A stretch of DNA of 53,744 nt, from positions 1 to 53,744 of the forward strand of contig JAJCYA010000032.1 in the NCBI GenBank assembly GCA_029263095.1, in the 5' to 3' direction. The position numbers and the translations under genes were made by a program. The notes under the pieces are model-generated. The model saw nothing but the letters and a program-made list of their open reading frames with translations. It had not been told where the DNA came from and ran no database searches. Every line of letters starts with the position of its first letter. Position 1 is the stretch's first letter. This document shows, in pieces, positions 42,171-50,319 of the stretch. This DNA comes from Acidimicrobiia bacterium (GTDB lineage: Bacteria; Actinomycetota; Acidimicrobiia; Spongiisociales; UBA11373).

Positions 42171-42899
42171 ATGACCCGACGCCTTGCCTCCACCTTCATC
42201 GTGCTCACCGTGTTGATCGTCTCATGCGGTGGCGACGATCTGACCACCACATCTGTGACTGTTGCCACCGCGGACCCCCCAAGCGCCGCTGCCACATCGG
42301 GCGCCGTTGCCACACCCGAGTACCTCGCTTTTCGAGCGCAGCCTGTGGCCTGCGGAGCTGAGATTCCCGATTCTGCGTCTGAGATGACGTTCTCCGCGCC
42401 GGAGGAATCCGGGTTGTCCGGCCTCGTCACCGCGGTGATATCCACATCTTGCGGCGACATCACGATCGATCTCGACGCAGATTCCGCTCCCGCCACAGTC
42501 GGCTCATTCGTTTTTCTCGCCGAGCAGGGTTACTTCGATGGAACGGTGTCACACCGGGTTGTTCCCGGATTCGTCATCCAGGTGGGCGACCCGACCGCGA
42601 CCGGTCGCGGCGGACCCGGCTATCTGATCCCGGACGAGCTCCCCGATGCCGGATACGTGTACACGAGAGGGACGGTCGCTATGGCCAACGCAGGCGCCAA
42701 TACGGGTGGGTCACAGTTCTTCCTCGTTCTCGCCGATGCCCCCCTTCCTCCGGCCTTCAGCGTCTTTGGGACCGTGACGGCAGGGCTCGACGTCATGGAT
42801 GCGATTGCCGCCGTACCGACGATCGCTCGTTCCACAGGTCTCGAGCCGAGCAGTCCGCTCGAGACGATCTACATTGAGAGCATCGAAATCGAGCGCTGA
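42171..42899 (+). CDS. Cyclophilin-type peptidyl-prolyl isomerase lipoprotein
   Basis: The 242-residue protein has a lipoprotein signal (LTVLIVSCGGD, lipid Cys at residue 19) and a Thr/Ala-rich linker (about 22-48). A cyclophilin domain follows (about 85-240). Motifs FLAEQGYFDGTVSHRVVPGFVIQVGDP and ANTGGSQFFLVLAD carry the active-site Arg, Phe and Gln, so isomerase activity is likely. It would assist folding of exported proteins outside the membrane. ATG 42171 was chosen for the signal peptide. Its TGA overlaps the ATG of the PHP gene by one base. Confidence 0.92.
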   Translation: MTRRLASTFIVLTVLIVSCGGDDLTTTSVTVATADPPSAAATSGAVATPEYLAFRAQPVACGAEIPDSASEMTFSAPEESGLSGLVTAVISTSCGDITIDLDADSAPATVGSFVFLAEQGYFDGTVSHRVVPGFVIQVGDPTATGRGGPGYLIPDELPDAGYVYTRGTVAMANAGANTGGSQFFLVLADAPLPPAFSVFGTVTAGLDVMDAIAAVPTIARSTGLEPSSPLETIYIESIEIER

Positions 42900-43738
42900 T
42901 GGTCGTCGATCTCCACACCCACTCTCGCTACTCAGATGGCAGCGACACGCCGGCCGAGATCGTCACCAAGGCCAAAGCTCTCGGACTCAGCGCCGTAGCC
43001 CTGACCGACCACGATTTGCTCGACGGGATAGGTGAGGCAGCCGAAGCGGCGGGATCCGGCATCGAGTTGATTCCGGGAGCAGAACTGTCCGTGCAGTGGG
43101 AAAACAAAGGGATGCACCTACTCACCTACTGGGTAGAGCACGACTCACCTCTGGCCGACCGGCTTGAAGAGATCCAACGGGGGCGGATCGCCCGCAATCA
43201 CGAGATGGTTGAGGCTCTGATCGATCTGGGCGTCGACATCACGATGGAGGAATTGGAAGTAGAGGCTGGAATCGGTGTCATCGGCCGTCCCCATTTCGCG
43301 GCAATCCTGGTTCGGAAGGGCGCCAGCTCCAGCATCAAGGACGCCTTCGACCAGTACCTCGCCGCCGGGCGGCCGGCCTACCGACCTCGTGTGCGTGTCG
43401 ATGCCGCCGAGGCAATGGAACTCGCCAGGAATTCGGGAGCCGTCCCCGTTGTCGCCCACCCCCACACGCTTGCCGATGGCGCCGATGAGTTCGGCCATCT
43501 GTTTCCCAGGTTCGCCGAACTCGGTGCAATGGGGGTGGAGTGCTACTACGGGGAGTATCCCCAGGATCTGCGGGAGCGGATGACCGCGGCGGTCGAGCGT
43601 CTCGGTCTGGTAGCCACCGGTGGATCGGACTACCACGGGACCTACAAGCCGGATATCGCCCTCGGATCCGGCAAGGGAGACCTGGCGGTGCCCGACTCGT
43701 GCTTGGAGCGGTTGGCGGAGCGGCGCCCCAACCCCTGA
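42899..43738 (+). CDS. PHP-domain phosphoesterase
   Basis: The 279-residue protein shows the PHP metal motifs DLHTHSRYSDGS near residue 4, ALTDHD near residue 34, a later PVVAHPH near 182 and GGSDYHG near 242. These match the RNase AM/TrpH-type group, which includes 3',5'-nucleotide bisphosphatases and 5'-3' exoribonucleases acting on short RNAs. ATG 42899 overlaps the previous stop by one base, so translation is coupled to the cyclophilin gene. The exact substrate is inferred from the family. Confidence 0.9.
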   Translation: MVVDLHTHSRYSDGSDTPAEIVTKAKALGLSAVALTDHDLLDGIGEAAEAAGSGIELIPGAELSVQWENKGMHLLTYWVEHDSPLADRLEEIQRGRIARNHEMVEALIDLGVDITMEELEVEAGIGVIGRPHFAAILVRKGASSSIKDAFDQYLAAGRPAYRPRVRVDAAEAMELARNSGAVPVVAHPHTLADGADEFGHLFPRFAELGAMGVECYYGEYPQDLRERMTAAVERLGLVATGGSDYHGTYKPDIALGSGKGDLAVPDSCLERLAERRPNP

Positions 43739-43804
43739 TCGCCCAGGGATCGCATCGCGTCAAACGTCTTAGGGACTAGACACCTGCAGCCGATATCTGG
43801 GAGC

Positions 43805-45094
43805 GTGACCAAGCTTCGCGCCCGGATCGGGCGCTTCGAGGCCCCCGTCAACTACGGGGAAATCCGGCCGTGGCTGCAGCGGGTGAGAGCCGGCGCGGCC
43901 GGCATCGTCCTCGCCGTGTCCATGATCGGTGTGTTCTTGGATGTCCCTGCCGCCGGAATCCCAGTATTCGTGGCGACCGCGGTATTGCTCCATGCGGTGA
44001 TACGGGGCCGGCTGCCGCACTCACCCACCGAAGTGCTCATCATCGACGCACTCGCCGTCTCCTTCGTCTTCGGCGGCGACGATCCGGCCCAGGCCCCTCT
44101 CATTGCCGCCGCGGCATACCTCATCGCCGCATCCGTGACCTTTGGTGGACTCGGGTCGCTGCTGTCGGCACTCATGGCCTTCAGCGTCTCCATCTCTATT
44201 CGTCCCTATCTTCCGATCGCAGATGCGACCACAGAGCCGGTGGCAGTGGCGGCCATCGGCTGGGTTGCCATTGCGGTGTTCCTCGGTGCCGTTGCGTTGT
44301 CGCTCATGACCGCCGCGACGGAGGTATTCAAGGCAAAGCGTGTCCAGGCTGCCGCTCTGGAGGCTGAGCGCAAGGCGTCCGAGATGAAGAACGAGTTCGT
44401 GTCGATGGTCACCCACGAGCTCCGTACGCCACTCACCAACATCGCCGGGTTCGCCGAGACTCTCATGGACACTTGGCAGGATCTCGAGCAGGCCGACATA
44501 GAGGAGTTCCTGAGGATCATCGTTTCCGAATCGGAGCACCTCAAGAACCTGGTGGAGGACGTGTTGGCCATCCCACGGCTCGAGGCCGGACGACTCCTGC
44601 TGGACTCGACGGACTTCGCACTCCGTCCGGCTGCATTCAAGATCATCGACCTACTGTTCCCGGAGGGGGGGACGAGGTCGGCATCGGTCTCGATTGGAAG
44701 CAACGTGACCATCCACGCCGACCCGAATCGAGTTGAGCAGATCCTTCGCAACCTCGTCGAGAACGCCCGCAAGTACGGCGGTGACACGGTGTCCATCGAG
44801 GCGACTCCGCTCGGCGACGAATGGCAGATCGTCGTGAGCGACAACGGAACCGGACTCTCGACTGCCGACAGAGAACGAGTCTTCGGCGCTTTCGAGCAAG
44901 TAACCGCGGGCGACGCTCGCACCGACACCGGCTTCGGTCTCGGTCTTGCGGTGGCACGCCACTTGGTCGACGCCATGGGTGGGCGCATCTGGTACGAGCC
45001 GGGTTTTCCGGTCGGAGCCAGGTTCTGCTTCACGTTGCCGACGGCACAGGAGAAGCCGGGCACCGCGACGGCGGCTGCCACAGAAGTCGCGTAG
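43805..45094 (+). CDS. Membrane-bound sensor histidine kinase
   Basis: The 429-residue kinase has about five or six membrane spans (residues 30-172) with almost no extracytoplasmic loop, so it may sense a membrane or intramembrane signal. A short coiled coil leads to the H-box MVTHELRTPL with His204. The HATPase domain shows the N-box ILRNLVENARKYG, DNGTGL, and FGLGLAVARHLV. GTG 43805 begins the frame. No response regulator is next to it; the free receiver at 23462 is a distant candidate partner. The 118-base gap after it shows no gene. Confidence 0.9.
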   Translation: MTKLRARIGRFEAPVNYGEIRPWLQRVRAGAAGIVLAVSMIGVFLDVPAAGIPVFVATAVLLHAVIRGRLPHSPTEVLIIDALAVSFVFGGDDPAQAPLIAAAAYLIAASVTFGGLGSLLSALMAFSVSISIRPYLPIADATTEPVAVAAIGWVAIAVFLGAVALSLMTAATEVFKAKRVQAAALEAERKASEMKNEFVSMVTHELRTPLTNIAGFAETLMDTWQDLEQADIEEFLRIIVSESEHLKNLVEDVLAIPRLEAGRLLLDSTDFALRPAAFKIIDLLFPEGGTRSASVSIGSNVTIHADPNRVEQILRNLVENARKYGGDTVSIEATPLGDEWQIVVSDNGTGLSTADRERVFGAFEQVTAGDARTDTGFGLGLAVARHLVDAMGGRIWYEPGFPVGARFCFTLPTAQEKPGTATAAATEVA

Positions 45095-45212
45095 GGCCCA
45101 TCGGCCAGGCCAGGACGGTGGACCGGTCTCCTGGACCTAGAAGAAGTCCCGTCGAGTCACCGCCGATTCATACCCGTCTCAAGTGTGCCGAGACCGACGA
45201 ACTGCCGCTGCC

Positions 45213-45458
45213 CTAGCCCCCTTCGATCTCGGCCTCCTCCGAGGCGATGCTCCATCCATCAGCCATCGGGGTTGGGCGAACGATCGACGGAGCCGCATTG
45301 CGGGGACGACTGCTGAGCACCCACCGACCCTGCGACGATCGCTTGGGCGGAACCGCAGCCAACGCCGCACGCTCCTCTTCGAGTCGAGCTACGGCAGCGA
45401 GGATGGCTGCGGTCACGAGCGGATCCGCCCCTCCTGTGACTTCCATCTCTGTGCTCAT
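45213..45458 (-). CDS. Small acyl-CoA carboxylase epsilon-like protein
   Basis: The 81-residue protein has an Ala-rich helix (PLVTAAILAAVARLEEERAALAAV, about residues 13-36) followed by a basic Ser/Arg/Pro segment with RWVLSSRPR. This pattern resembles the small epsilon-type subunits that accompany biotin-dependent acyl-CoA carboxylases, but the match is loose. Its ATG overlaps the methylmalonyl-CoA epimerase stop as ATGA, which strengthens a role in propionyl/methylmalonyl-CoA metabolism. No carboxylase large subunit lies in this window. The call is tentative. Confidence 0.55.
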   Translation of the reverse strand: MSTEMEVTGGADPLVTAAILAAVARLEEERAALAAVPPKRSSQGRWVLSSRPRNAAPSIVRPTPMADGWSIASEEAEIEGG

Positions 45459-45859
45459 TTGACCTCGACCAACTCGACAAGCGTCCCCCCGAATACCTGG
45501 GGATGAAGGAACGCGATCCTATGACCTCCGCCGCCGACGCGCGGTTCCGCGTCGATCAGCCGCGCACCCTGCCTCCCCAGGTGGGTCAGGGCGGAATCGA
45601 TGTCGGCCACCTGAAAAGCGATGTGGTGAAGACCCTCGCCGCGACGTTCGAGAAAGCGCCCCACCGGCGTGTCTAGATCCAACGGTTGGAGCAATTGCAC
45701 GTGGGAACCACCGACCGGGATCATCGCCTCCTCTACCCCCTGCGACTTGACGATCTCGCGGTAAAGAGGCTCGACCCCATACTGGGAGCGGAACGAATCG
45801 ATCGACTCGTCAAGATTCTCGACGGCGATGGCGGTGTGGTGGACGTTGAGCAGCAGCAC
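45455..45859 (-). CDS. mce: Methylmalonyl-CoA epimerase
   Basis: The 134-residue glyoxalase-fold enzyme swaps (2S)- and (2R)-methylmalonyl-CoA. Its motifs are VHHTAIAVENLDESI near residue 5, IPVGGSHVQLLQPL near 46, LHHIAFQV near 77 and LVELVEV at the end; the metal ligands (His, Gln, His, Glu) are visible. GTG 45859 starts the conserved region; the longer frame to 46333 runs antisense into the thiolase. It couples to the small carboxylase-like gene and diverges from the thiolase gene at 45993. It links propionate, odd-chain or branched amino-acid breakdown to the TCA cycle. Confidence 0.93.
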   Translation of the reverse strand: MLLLNVHHTAIAVENLDESIDSFRSQYGVEPLYREIVKSQGVEEAMIPVGGSHVQLLQPLDLDTPVGRFLERRGEGLHHIAFQVADIDSALTHLGRQGARLIDAEPRVGGGGHRIAFLHPQVFGGTLVELVEVK

Positions 45860-45992
45860 GCAAGGCAGCGTACCCGTGCCGAAACATGGCGGGCCGGAAC
45901 AGACCTCCCGGCCCCAGCCTTCTCCCTGACCGGCGTCCCGACGCCCGAGGACTGGGGACTGAATACCATCCCCTTTCGAAGGAGTCGGAAAT

Positions 45993-47174
45993 ATGCCCTC
46001 AGTCATTGTCGGAATCGCCCGCACCCCGCTCGGACGCTTCGGGGGGGACTTCAAGCCTCTCAGCGCAGTCGAACTCGGCGCAACGGCAATCCGCGCTGCT
46101 CTCGATCGTTCAGGCCTCGACCCGTCGCAGATTGATGAGACCCTCTTCGGGCATGTGCTCCAAGCCGGCGCCGGCCAAATCACGGCCCGGCAGGCAGCTG
46201 TGCGAGCAGGGGTCCCTATGACTGTTCCGGCAACGACGATCAACAAGGTTTGCCTCTCCGGAATGACGTCTATCGCGATGGCCGACAAGGACATACGGCT
46301 CGGTGAAGCCACGATGGTGATTGCGGGTGGCATGGAGTCGATGACAAACGCCCCCTACCTTCTCCCCGACGGTCGGTACGGCTCAGGAATGGGAGACGCG
46401 TCGATCATCGACTCGATGACCCACGACGGCCTGTGGTGCTCATTCGATCACTGCACCATGGGCGAGTCCTCCGACGCCAAGAACGAGCAGTTGGGGATCG
46501 GACGCCAAGAACAAGACGAATGGTCGGCCGAGAGCCACCGGCGCGCCGCGAAGGCAACCGACGATGGAACGTTCGCCGGCGAGATCGGCCCGGTACTTGT
46601 TTCGCAGCGGAGAGGTGACCCGATTGAGATCACCGTCGACGAAGGAATCCGTCGCGAGACGACGATGGAGACGCTGGCCAAACTCCGTCCCGCCTTTCGG
46701 GGTGACGGGACGATTACCGCCGGCAACGCCTCGCAGATTTCCGACGGTGCTGCGGCGGTCGTCGTCGCCGATTCGGAGGCAGCCGAAGCCGCAGGACTCC
46801 CGGTGCTGGCACGGATCATCTCCTATGGACAGATCGGCGGTCCCGACGCCACTCTGCACGAGCGCCCCGCCGAAGCGATGGGGCTGGCGCTCGAACGAGC
46901 CTCGATGGCCACCAGTGATCTCGATGTCGTCGAAATCAACGAGGCGTTCGCTGCCGTGGCACTCTGGTCGTCGCGAATGCTGGATCTCGATCACGAGAAG
47001 GTGAATGTCAATGGAGGCGCCGTGGCCCTTGGTCACCCGCTGGGTGCCACCGGAGCGCGGATCACAGTGAGCCTCATCAATGCATTGCGCTCCCGCGGGG
47101 GCGGCGTCGGTGCCGCTTCCCTATGTGGTGGCGGCGGACAGGGAGATGCAATCGTTCTCGAGGTAGCCGGATGA
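45993..47174 (+). CDS. Acetyl-CoA C-acetyltransferase (thiolase)
   Basis: The 393-residue thiolase is full length. The acyl-Cys is in KVCLSGMTSI near residue 89, the catalytic His in GGAVALGHPLGATGAR near 350, and the second Cys in LCGGGGQGDA near 380. It condenses or cleaves acetoacetyl-CoA or longer 3-ketoacyl-CoA. ATG 45993 has AAGGAG ahead of it. Its stop overlaps the glpX start as ATGA, an unusual coupling between fatty-acid and sugar metabolism. Confidence 0.96.
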   Translation: MPSVIVGIARTPLGRFGGDFKPLSAVELGATAIRAALDRSGLDPSQIDETLFGHVLQAGAGQITARQAAVRAGVPMTVPATTINKVCLSGMTSIAMADKDIRLGEATMVIAGGMESMTNAPYLLPDGRYGSGMGDASIIDSMTHDGLWCSFDHCTMGESSDAKNEQLGIGRQEQDEWSAESHRRAAKATDDGTFAGEIGPVLVSQRRGDPIEITVDEGIRRETTMETLAKLRPAFRGDGTITAGNASQISDGAAAVVVADSEAAEAAGLPVLARIISYGQIGGPDATLHERPAEAMGLALERASMATSDLDVVEINEAFAAVALWSSRMLDLDHEKVNVNGGAVALGHPLGATGARITVSLINALRSRGGGVGAASLCGGGGQGDAIVLEVAG

Positions 47175-48178
47175 GTCGTCCCGACCACAACCTCGGACTC
47201 GATCTCGCCAGGGTTACCGAAGCAGCAGCCATGGCGGCCGGGCGCTGGCAAGGACGAGGCGACAAGGAGTCTGTAGATCAGGCTGCAGTCGACGCTATGC
47301 GCGCCGTCCTCGGAACGGTGGAAATGGACGGCATCGTCATCATCGGGGAGGGTGAGAAGGACGACGCCCCCATGCTGTTCAACGACGAAAGGGTCGGCAG
47401 CGGCGAACCCCCACTCGTCGACGTGGCAGTGGATCCGGTCGATGGAACCCGACTCACCGCCGAAGGCATGCCGGGAGCGCTGGCAGTGCTGGCCCTCGCC
47501 GAGCGTGGCTCGATGTATGCGCCGGGCAAGCTCGTCTACATGGACAAGATCGCAGTCGGAGAGGACGCCGCGGGTGCGATCGACCTCGAAGCACCGATCA
47601 GCGACAACCTGGCCAAGGTGGCAAAGATCAAGGGAAAGGACATGGACGATCTCACCGCGATCATCCTCGACCGCCCCCGCAATTCGAGCTACATCGAAGA
47701 GGTGCGCAGGACGGGTGCGCGAATCCGGCTGATCCGCGACGGAGATATTTCGGCTGCGATCGCGACCGCCGTCGAGGACAGCGGGATCGACATCTTGTTG
47801 GGGGTTGGCGGATCTCCCGAGGCAGTGACCGCAGCATGCGCGCTGATTGCACTGGGTGGCGAGATGCAGTGCCGGTTGTGGCCCCGAGACGATTCAGAAA
47901 GGGAATACGCCCGAGAAGCAGGGCTCGATCTGACCGAGGTGATCGGGCTGCGCCAGCTGGTCTCTTCCGATGATGTGTTCTTCGCCGCAACAGGCGTCAC
48001 GACCGGAGAGTTGCTCGACGGTGTCCGCTACCTACCCAACGGGGCAGAGACCCATAGCGTGGTGATGCGGGGCAAGACCGGCACGATCCGTTTCATGCGT
48101 GCCCAGCACAGGTTCGACCGCCTTTCGACGCTGACCCACATCTATGACGGGTCGATGGACTCCAGCCAGTCGTCGTAA
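47171..48178 (+). CDS. glpX: Fructose-1,6-bisphosphatase class II
   Basis: The 335-residue phosphatase makes fructose 6-phosphate in gluconeogenesis. Its lithium-sensitive phosphatase motifs are IIGEGEKDDAPML near residue 57 and DVAVDPVDGTRLTAEG near 79, and GVGGSPEAV is near 220. ATG 47171 overlaps the thiolase stop as ATGA; the longer frame from 47123 lies inside the thiolase. Its last 37 bases overlap the end of the glycosyltransferase gene on the opposite strand. It is the usual actinobacterial FBPase. Confidence 0.96.
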   Translation: MSRPDHNLGLDLARVTEAAAMAAGRWQGRGDKESVDQAAVDAMRAVLGTVEMDGIVIIGEGEKDDAPMLFNDERVGSGEPPLVDVAVDPVDGTRLTAEGMPGALAVLALAERGSMYAPGKLVYMDKIAVGEDAAGAIDLEAPISDNLAKVAKIKGKDMDDLTAIILDRPRNSSYIEEVRRTGARIRLIRDGDISAAIATAVEDSGIDILLGVGGSPEAVTAACALIALGGEMQCRLWPRDDSEREYAREAGLDLTEVIGLRQLVSSDDVFFAATGVTTGELLDGVRYLPNGAETHSVVMRGKTGTIRFMRAQHRFDRLSTLTHIYDGSMDSSQSS

Positions 48179-49236
48179 CGCGGCGCCACGATCGACCAGT
48201 CGAATTGCTCGACCAGGGATCGCATCGCCAGGCCGGTCTGACGTGTCTGGTCGACCGAGTCGAGTGCAACCGCGATCAGCTCGACCGCCTCGTCTTCCGT
48301 CCGAAACAGCATCTGATCGGCGAGATCCCGGGGCACGCGTTCGGGATACACGAGCTCCCTGGGAAGGATGGGGAAAGCGCCCGCAGCCATCGCCTCTACG
48401 ACCGAGAGCCCGAAGAATTCCTGGAGAGCGGTGCTTACGACAATCGTCGACCGTCCTAGGACTTCCAGGTAGTGATCGCGGTCCAGGTGGTCGTCCACGA
48501 TCACCAGCCCACCCAACGCAGCGATCGATGCATCGTGCTCGGGACGCTGTTTGACGAACCGTTCGCCCGCGAGAGCGATCCTGAAGTCGGTTCCAATCGC
48601 GGTGAGTCGCTGCACGATCCTGATGAACGATTCCGGGGCCTTGTCCGGGTCCCACCGGTGGTTCCACAGCACGATCGGCGGATCATCCTTGGGGCCAATT
48701 GGAATCCCGCCAATGCTGCACCCAACGGGGAGCACATTGGTCTTTGCCTCCACCTGCTCGAGATGGGAGTGCTGACGCTCGTCGGGGAATTCGTTGAGGA
48801 ACCCGGGTAACGCCGCCAGCAGAGATCTGCGATGAAAGTCTGAGTTGAAGGCAATCGAGTCGGCGGCAACGAGCGAGGTCCAGTTGATGAGTCCATAGTT
48901 CCGTTCGGTCCTACTACGGCTGATGGCCGGGTAGGTGATCTGATTCTCGTGCATATAGATGGCGGTGGGGATCGAACCGAGACGCCGCGACACCATCCCC
49001 CGCAGTCCTGCAAGGTCGACAAGCGAAGTGGTGAGCAGAGCGTCCGGGTGCCCAAACCGGTCGGCGGCTTCCTCAATCCCCGCAGCCAGACCCACAAAGC
49101 CCCCCGTCAGACGCCACTGCCAGAATGAGCCGGGCATCGTGACTAGGTGAACCTTGTGCCTGCTGTGGGCGGCGTATCCCTCGGCCCATGCCCGATGCGA
49201 TCCGCTGTGATAGCTCGATGCGAGGAAGAGGCGCAT
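48142..49236 (-). CDS. DUF3524-type glycosyltransferase, QTMAN-like (tRNA-queuosine mannosyltransferase family)
   Basis: The 364-residue protein has the DUF3524 N-terminal domain: LASSYHSGSHRAWAEGYAAHS near residue 5, then YMHENQITYP near 92 and ADSIAFNSDFHRRSLL near 125. A GT4-type C-terminal half follows (VLWNHRWDPDKAPE near 208 and FGLSVVEAMAAGAFPILP near 290). This matches QTMAN/GTDC1, which adds mannose to queuosine in tRNA-Asp. No queuosine synthesis genes are in this window, so another acceptor is possible. It is convergent with glpX and overlaps it by 37 bases. Confidence 0.85.
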   Translation of the reverse strand: MRLFLASSYHSGSHRAWAEGYAAHSRHKVHLVTMPGSFWQWRLTGGFVGLAAGIEEAADRFGHPDALLTTSLVDLAGLRGMVSRRLGSIPTAIYMHENQITYPAISRSRTERNYGLINWTSLVAADSIAFNSDFHRRSLLAALPGFLNEFPDERQHSHLEQVEAKTNVLPVGCSIGGIPIGPKDDPPIVLWNHRWDPDKAPESFIRIVQRLTAIGTDFRIALAGERFVKQRPEHDASIAALGGLVIVDDHLDRDHYLEVLGRSTIVVSTALQEFFGLSVVEAMAAGAFPILPRELVYPERVPRDLADQMLFRTEDEAVELIAVALDSVDQTRQTGLAMRSLVEQFDWSIVAPRYDDWLESIDPS

Positions 49237-49305
49237 CAGGTCAGTCTCGCGGAGAGATCAACGATCAACCGGGAACGCGTCCAAGGCGGCACGAGAACCG
49301 GCTAC

Positions 49306-49899
49306 CTAGAGCTCTTGTCTCCCGGCCAACGCCCTTCCCAGAGTGATCTCGTCGGCATAGTCGAGGTCACCACCGACCGGCAGGCCACTGGCGAGCCGAG
49401 TGACCTTTACTCCGAGAGGCTTGAGTATCCGGGCAATGTAGAGCGCCGTCGTGTCGCCCTCGACGGTTGGATTGGTGGCGGCGATCACCTCTGTGATCCC
49501 TTCGGAGTCGATACGGGCAACGAGTTCGCGCATCCGGAGCTGATCCGGGCCGACGCCCTCGATCGGTGAGATCGCACCTCCGAGCACGTGATACCGGCCC
49601 TTGAACTCTTGAGTGCGTTCCACCACGACGATGTCCTGAGCACGCTCCACGACGCACAGATCCCGCGGATCCCGACGGAGATCCCGACAAATCGAGCACT
49701 CCTCCTCATCCGTGATGTTGAAACAACGAGAACAAAGCCGCACCGTCGACCTCATCTCGACGATTGCATCGGCGAGGCGCTTCGCATCGACCTCCTCGAT
49801 ATGGAGGAGATGAAACGCCAGGCGCTGCGCCGACTTGCGACCGACACCTGGAAGACGTGCCAATTCGTCGATCAGCTTCTGTACCGGGGCCTCAAACAT
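49306..49899 (-). CDS. recR: Recombination protein RecR
   Basis: The 197-residue protein acts with RecF and RecO to load RecA. It has the helix-hairpin-helix ([21 protein letters not shown]), the zinc finger with four Cys ([16 protein letters not shown]) and a Toprim domain ([14 protein letters not shown], then [18 protein letters not shown]). ATG 49899 overlaps the ybaB stop by one base. It is the third gene of the standard dnaX-ybaB-recR unit. Confidence 0.97.
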   Translation of the reverse strand: MFEAPVQKLIDELARLPGVGRKSAQRLAFHLLHIEEVDAKRLADAIVEMRSTVRLCSRCFNITDEEECSICRDLRRDPRDLCVVERAQDIVVVERTQEFKGRYHVLGGAISPIEGVGPDQLRMRELVARIDSEGITEVIAATNPTVEGDTTALYIARILKPLGVKVTRLASGLPVGGDLDYADEITLGRALAGRQEL

Positions 49900-50246
49900 C
49901 AGCCAAGGAGTCCGCCCAGATCCATCCCACCAAAGGACCCCAGCTCGGCGGCGGCCTCCCGATTGAGTGCATCGATAGCTTGATTGACGGCAGCGACGAC
50001 GAGGTCACCGACCATCTCGGCATCGTCGAGAACCTCTGGATCGATCGTGACCCGGTCCACCGTGCCATCGCCGCGAACGACGGCAGTCACGACCCCACCA
50101 CCCGAACTCCCCTCGAAGGTCTTGGTGAGAAGCTCCTCGCGGTGTTGTTGCATCTCGGCCTGCATTTGCATGGCCTGCTGCATGAGCTGGTTCATATTGC
50201 CCGGCGTCTGGGAGCGGCCGGGCGTCTGTGGACGACCTCTGGGCAT
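49899..50246 (-). CDS. ybaB: YbaB/EbfC nucleoid-associated protein
   Basis: The 115-residue protein has an N-terminal helix rich in Gln and Met ([22 protein letters not shown], about residues 18-39) and the YbaB fold ([24 protein letters not shown]). It binds DNA as a tweezer-like dimer. A basic Pro/Arg leader of 17 residues precedes the helix, so a later start at the Met near residue 18 is possible. The position between dnaX and recR is conserved in most bacteria. Confidence 0.93.
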   Translation of the reverse strand: MPRGRPQTPGRSQTPGNMNQLMQQAMQMQAEMQQHREELLTKTFEGSSGGGVVTAVVRGDGTVDRVTIDPEVLDDAEMVGDLVVAAVNQAIDALNREAAAELGSFGGMDLGGLLG

Positions 50247-50319
50247 GAGTACAGGGTAGGTGTTGGGATTCAGATATTGGGTGCCAGGCGACCGCGCCGC
50301 TGACTCGAGACTGGTGAAG

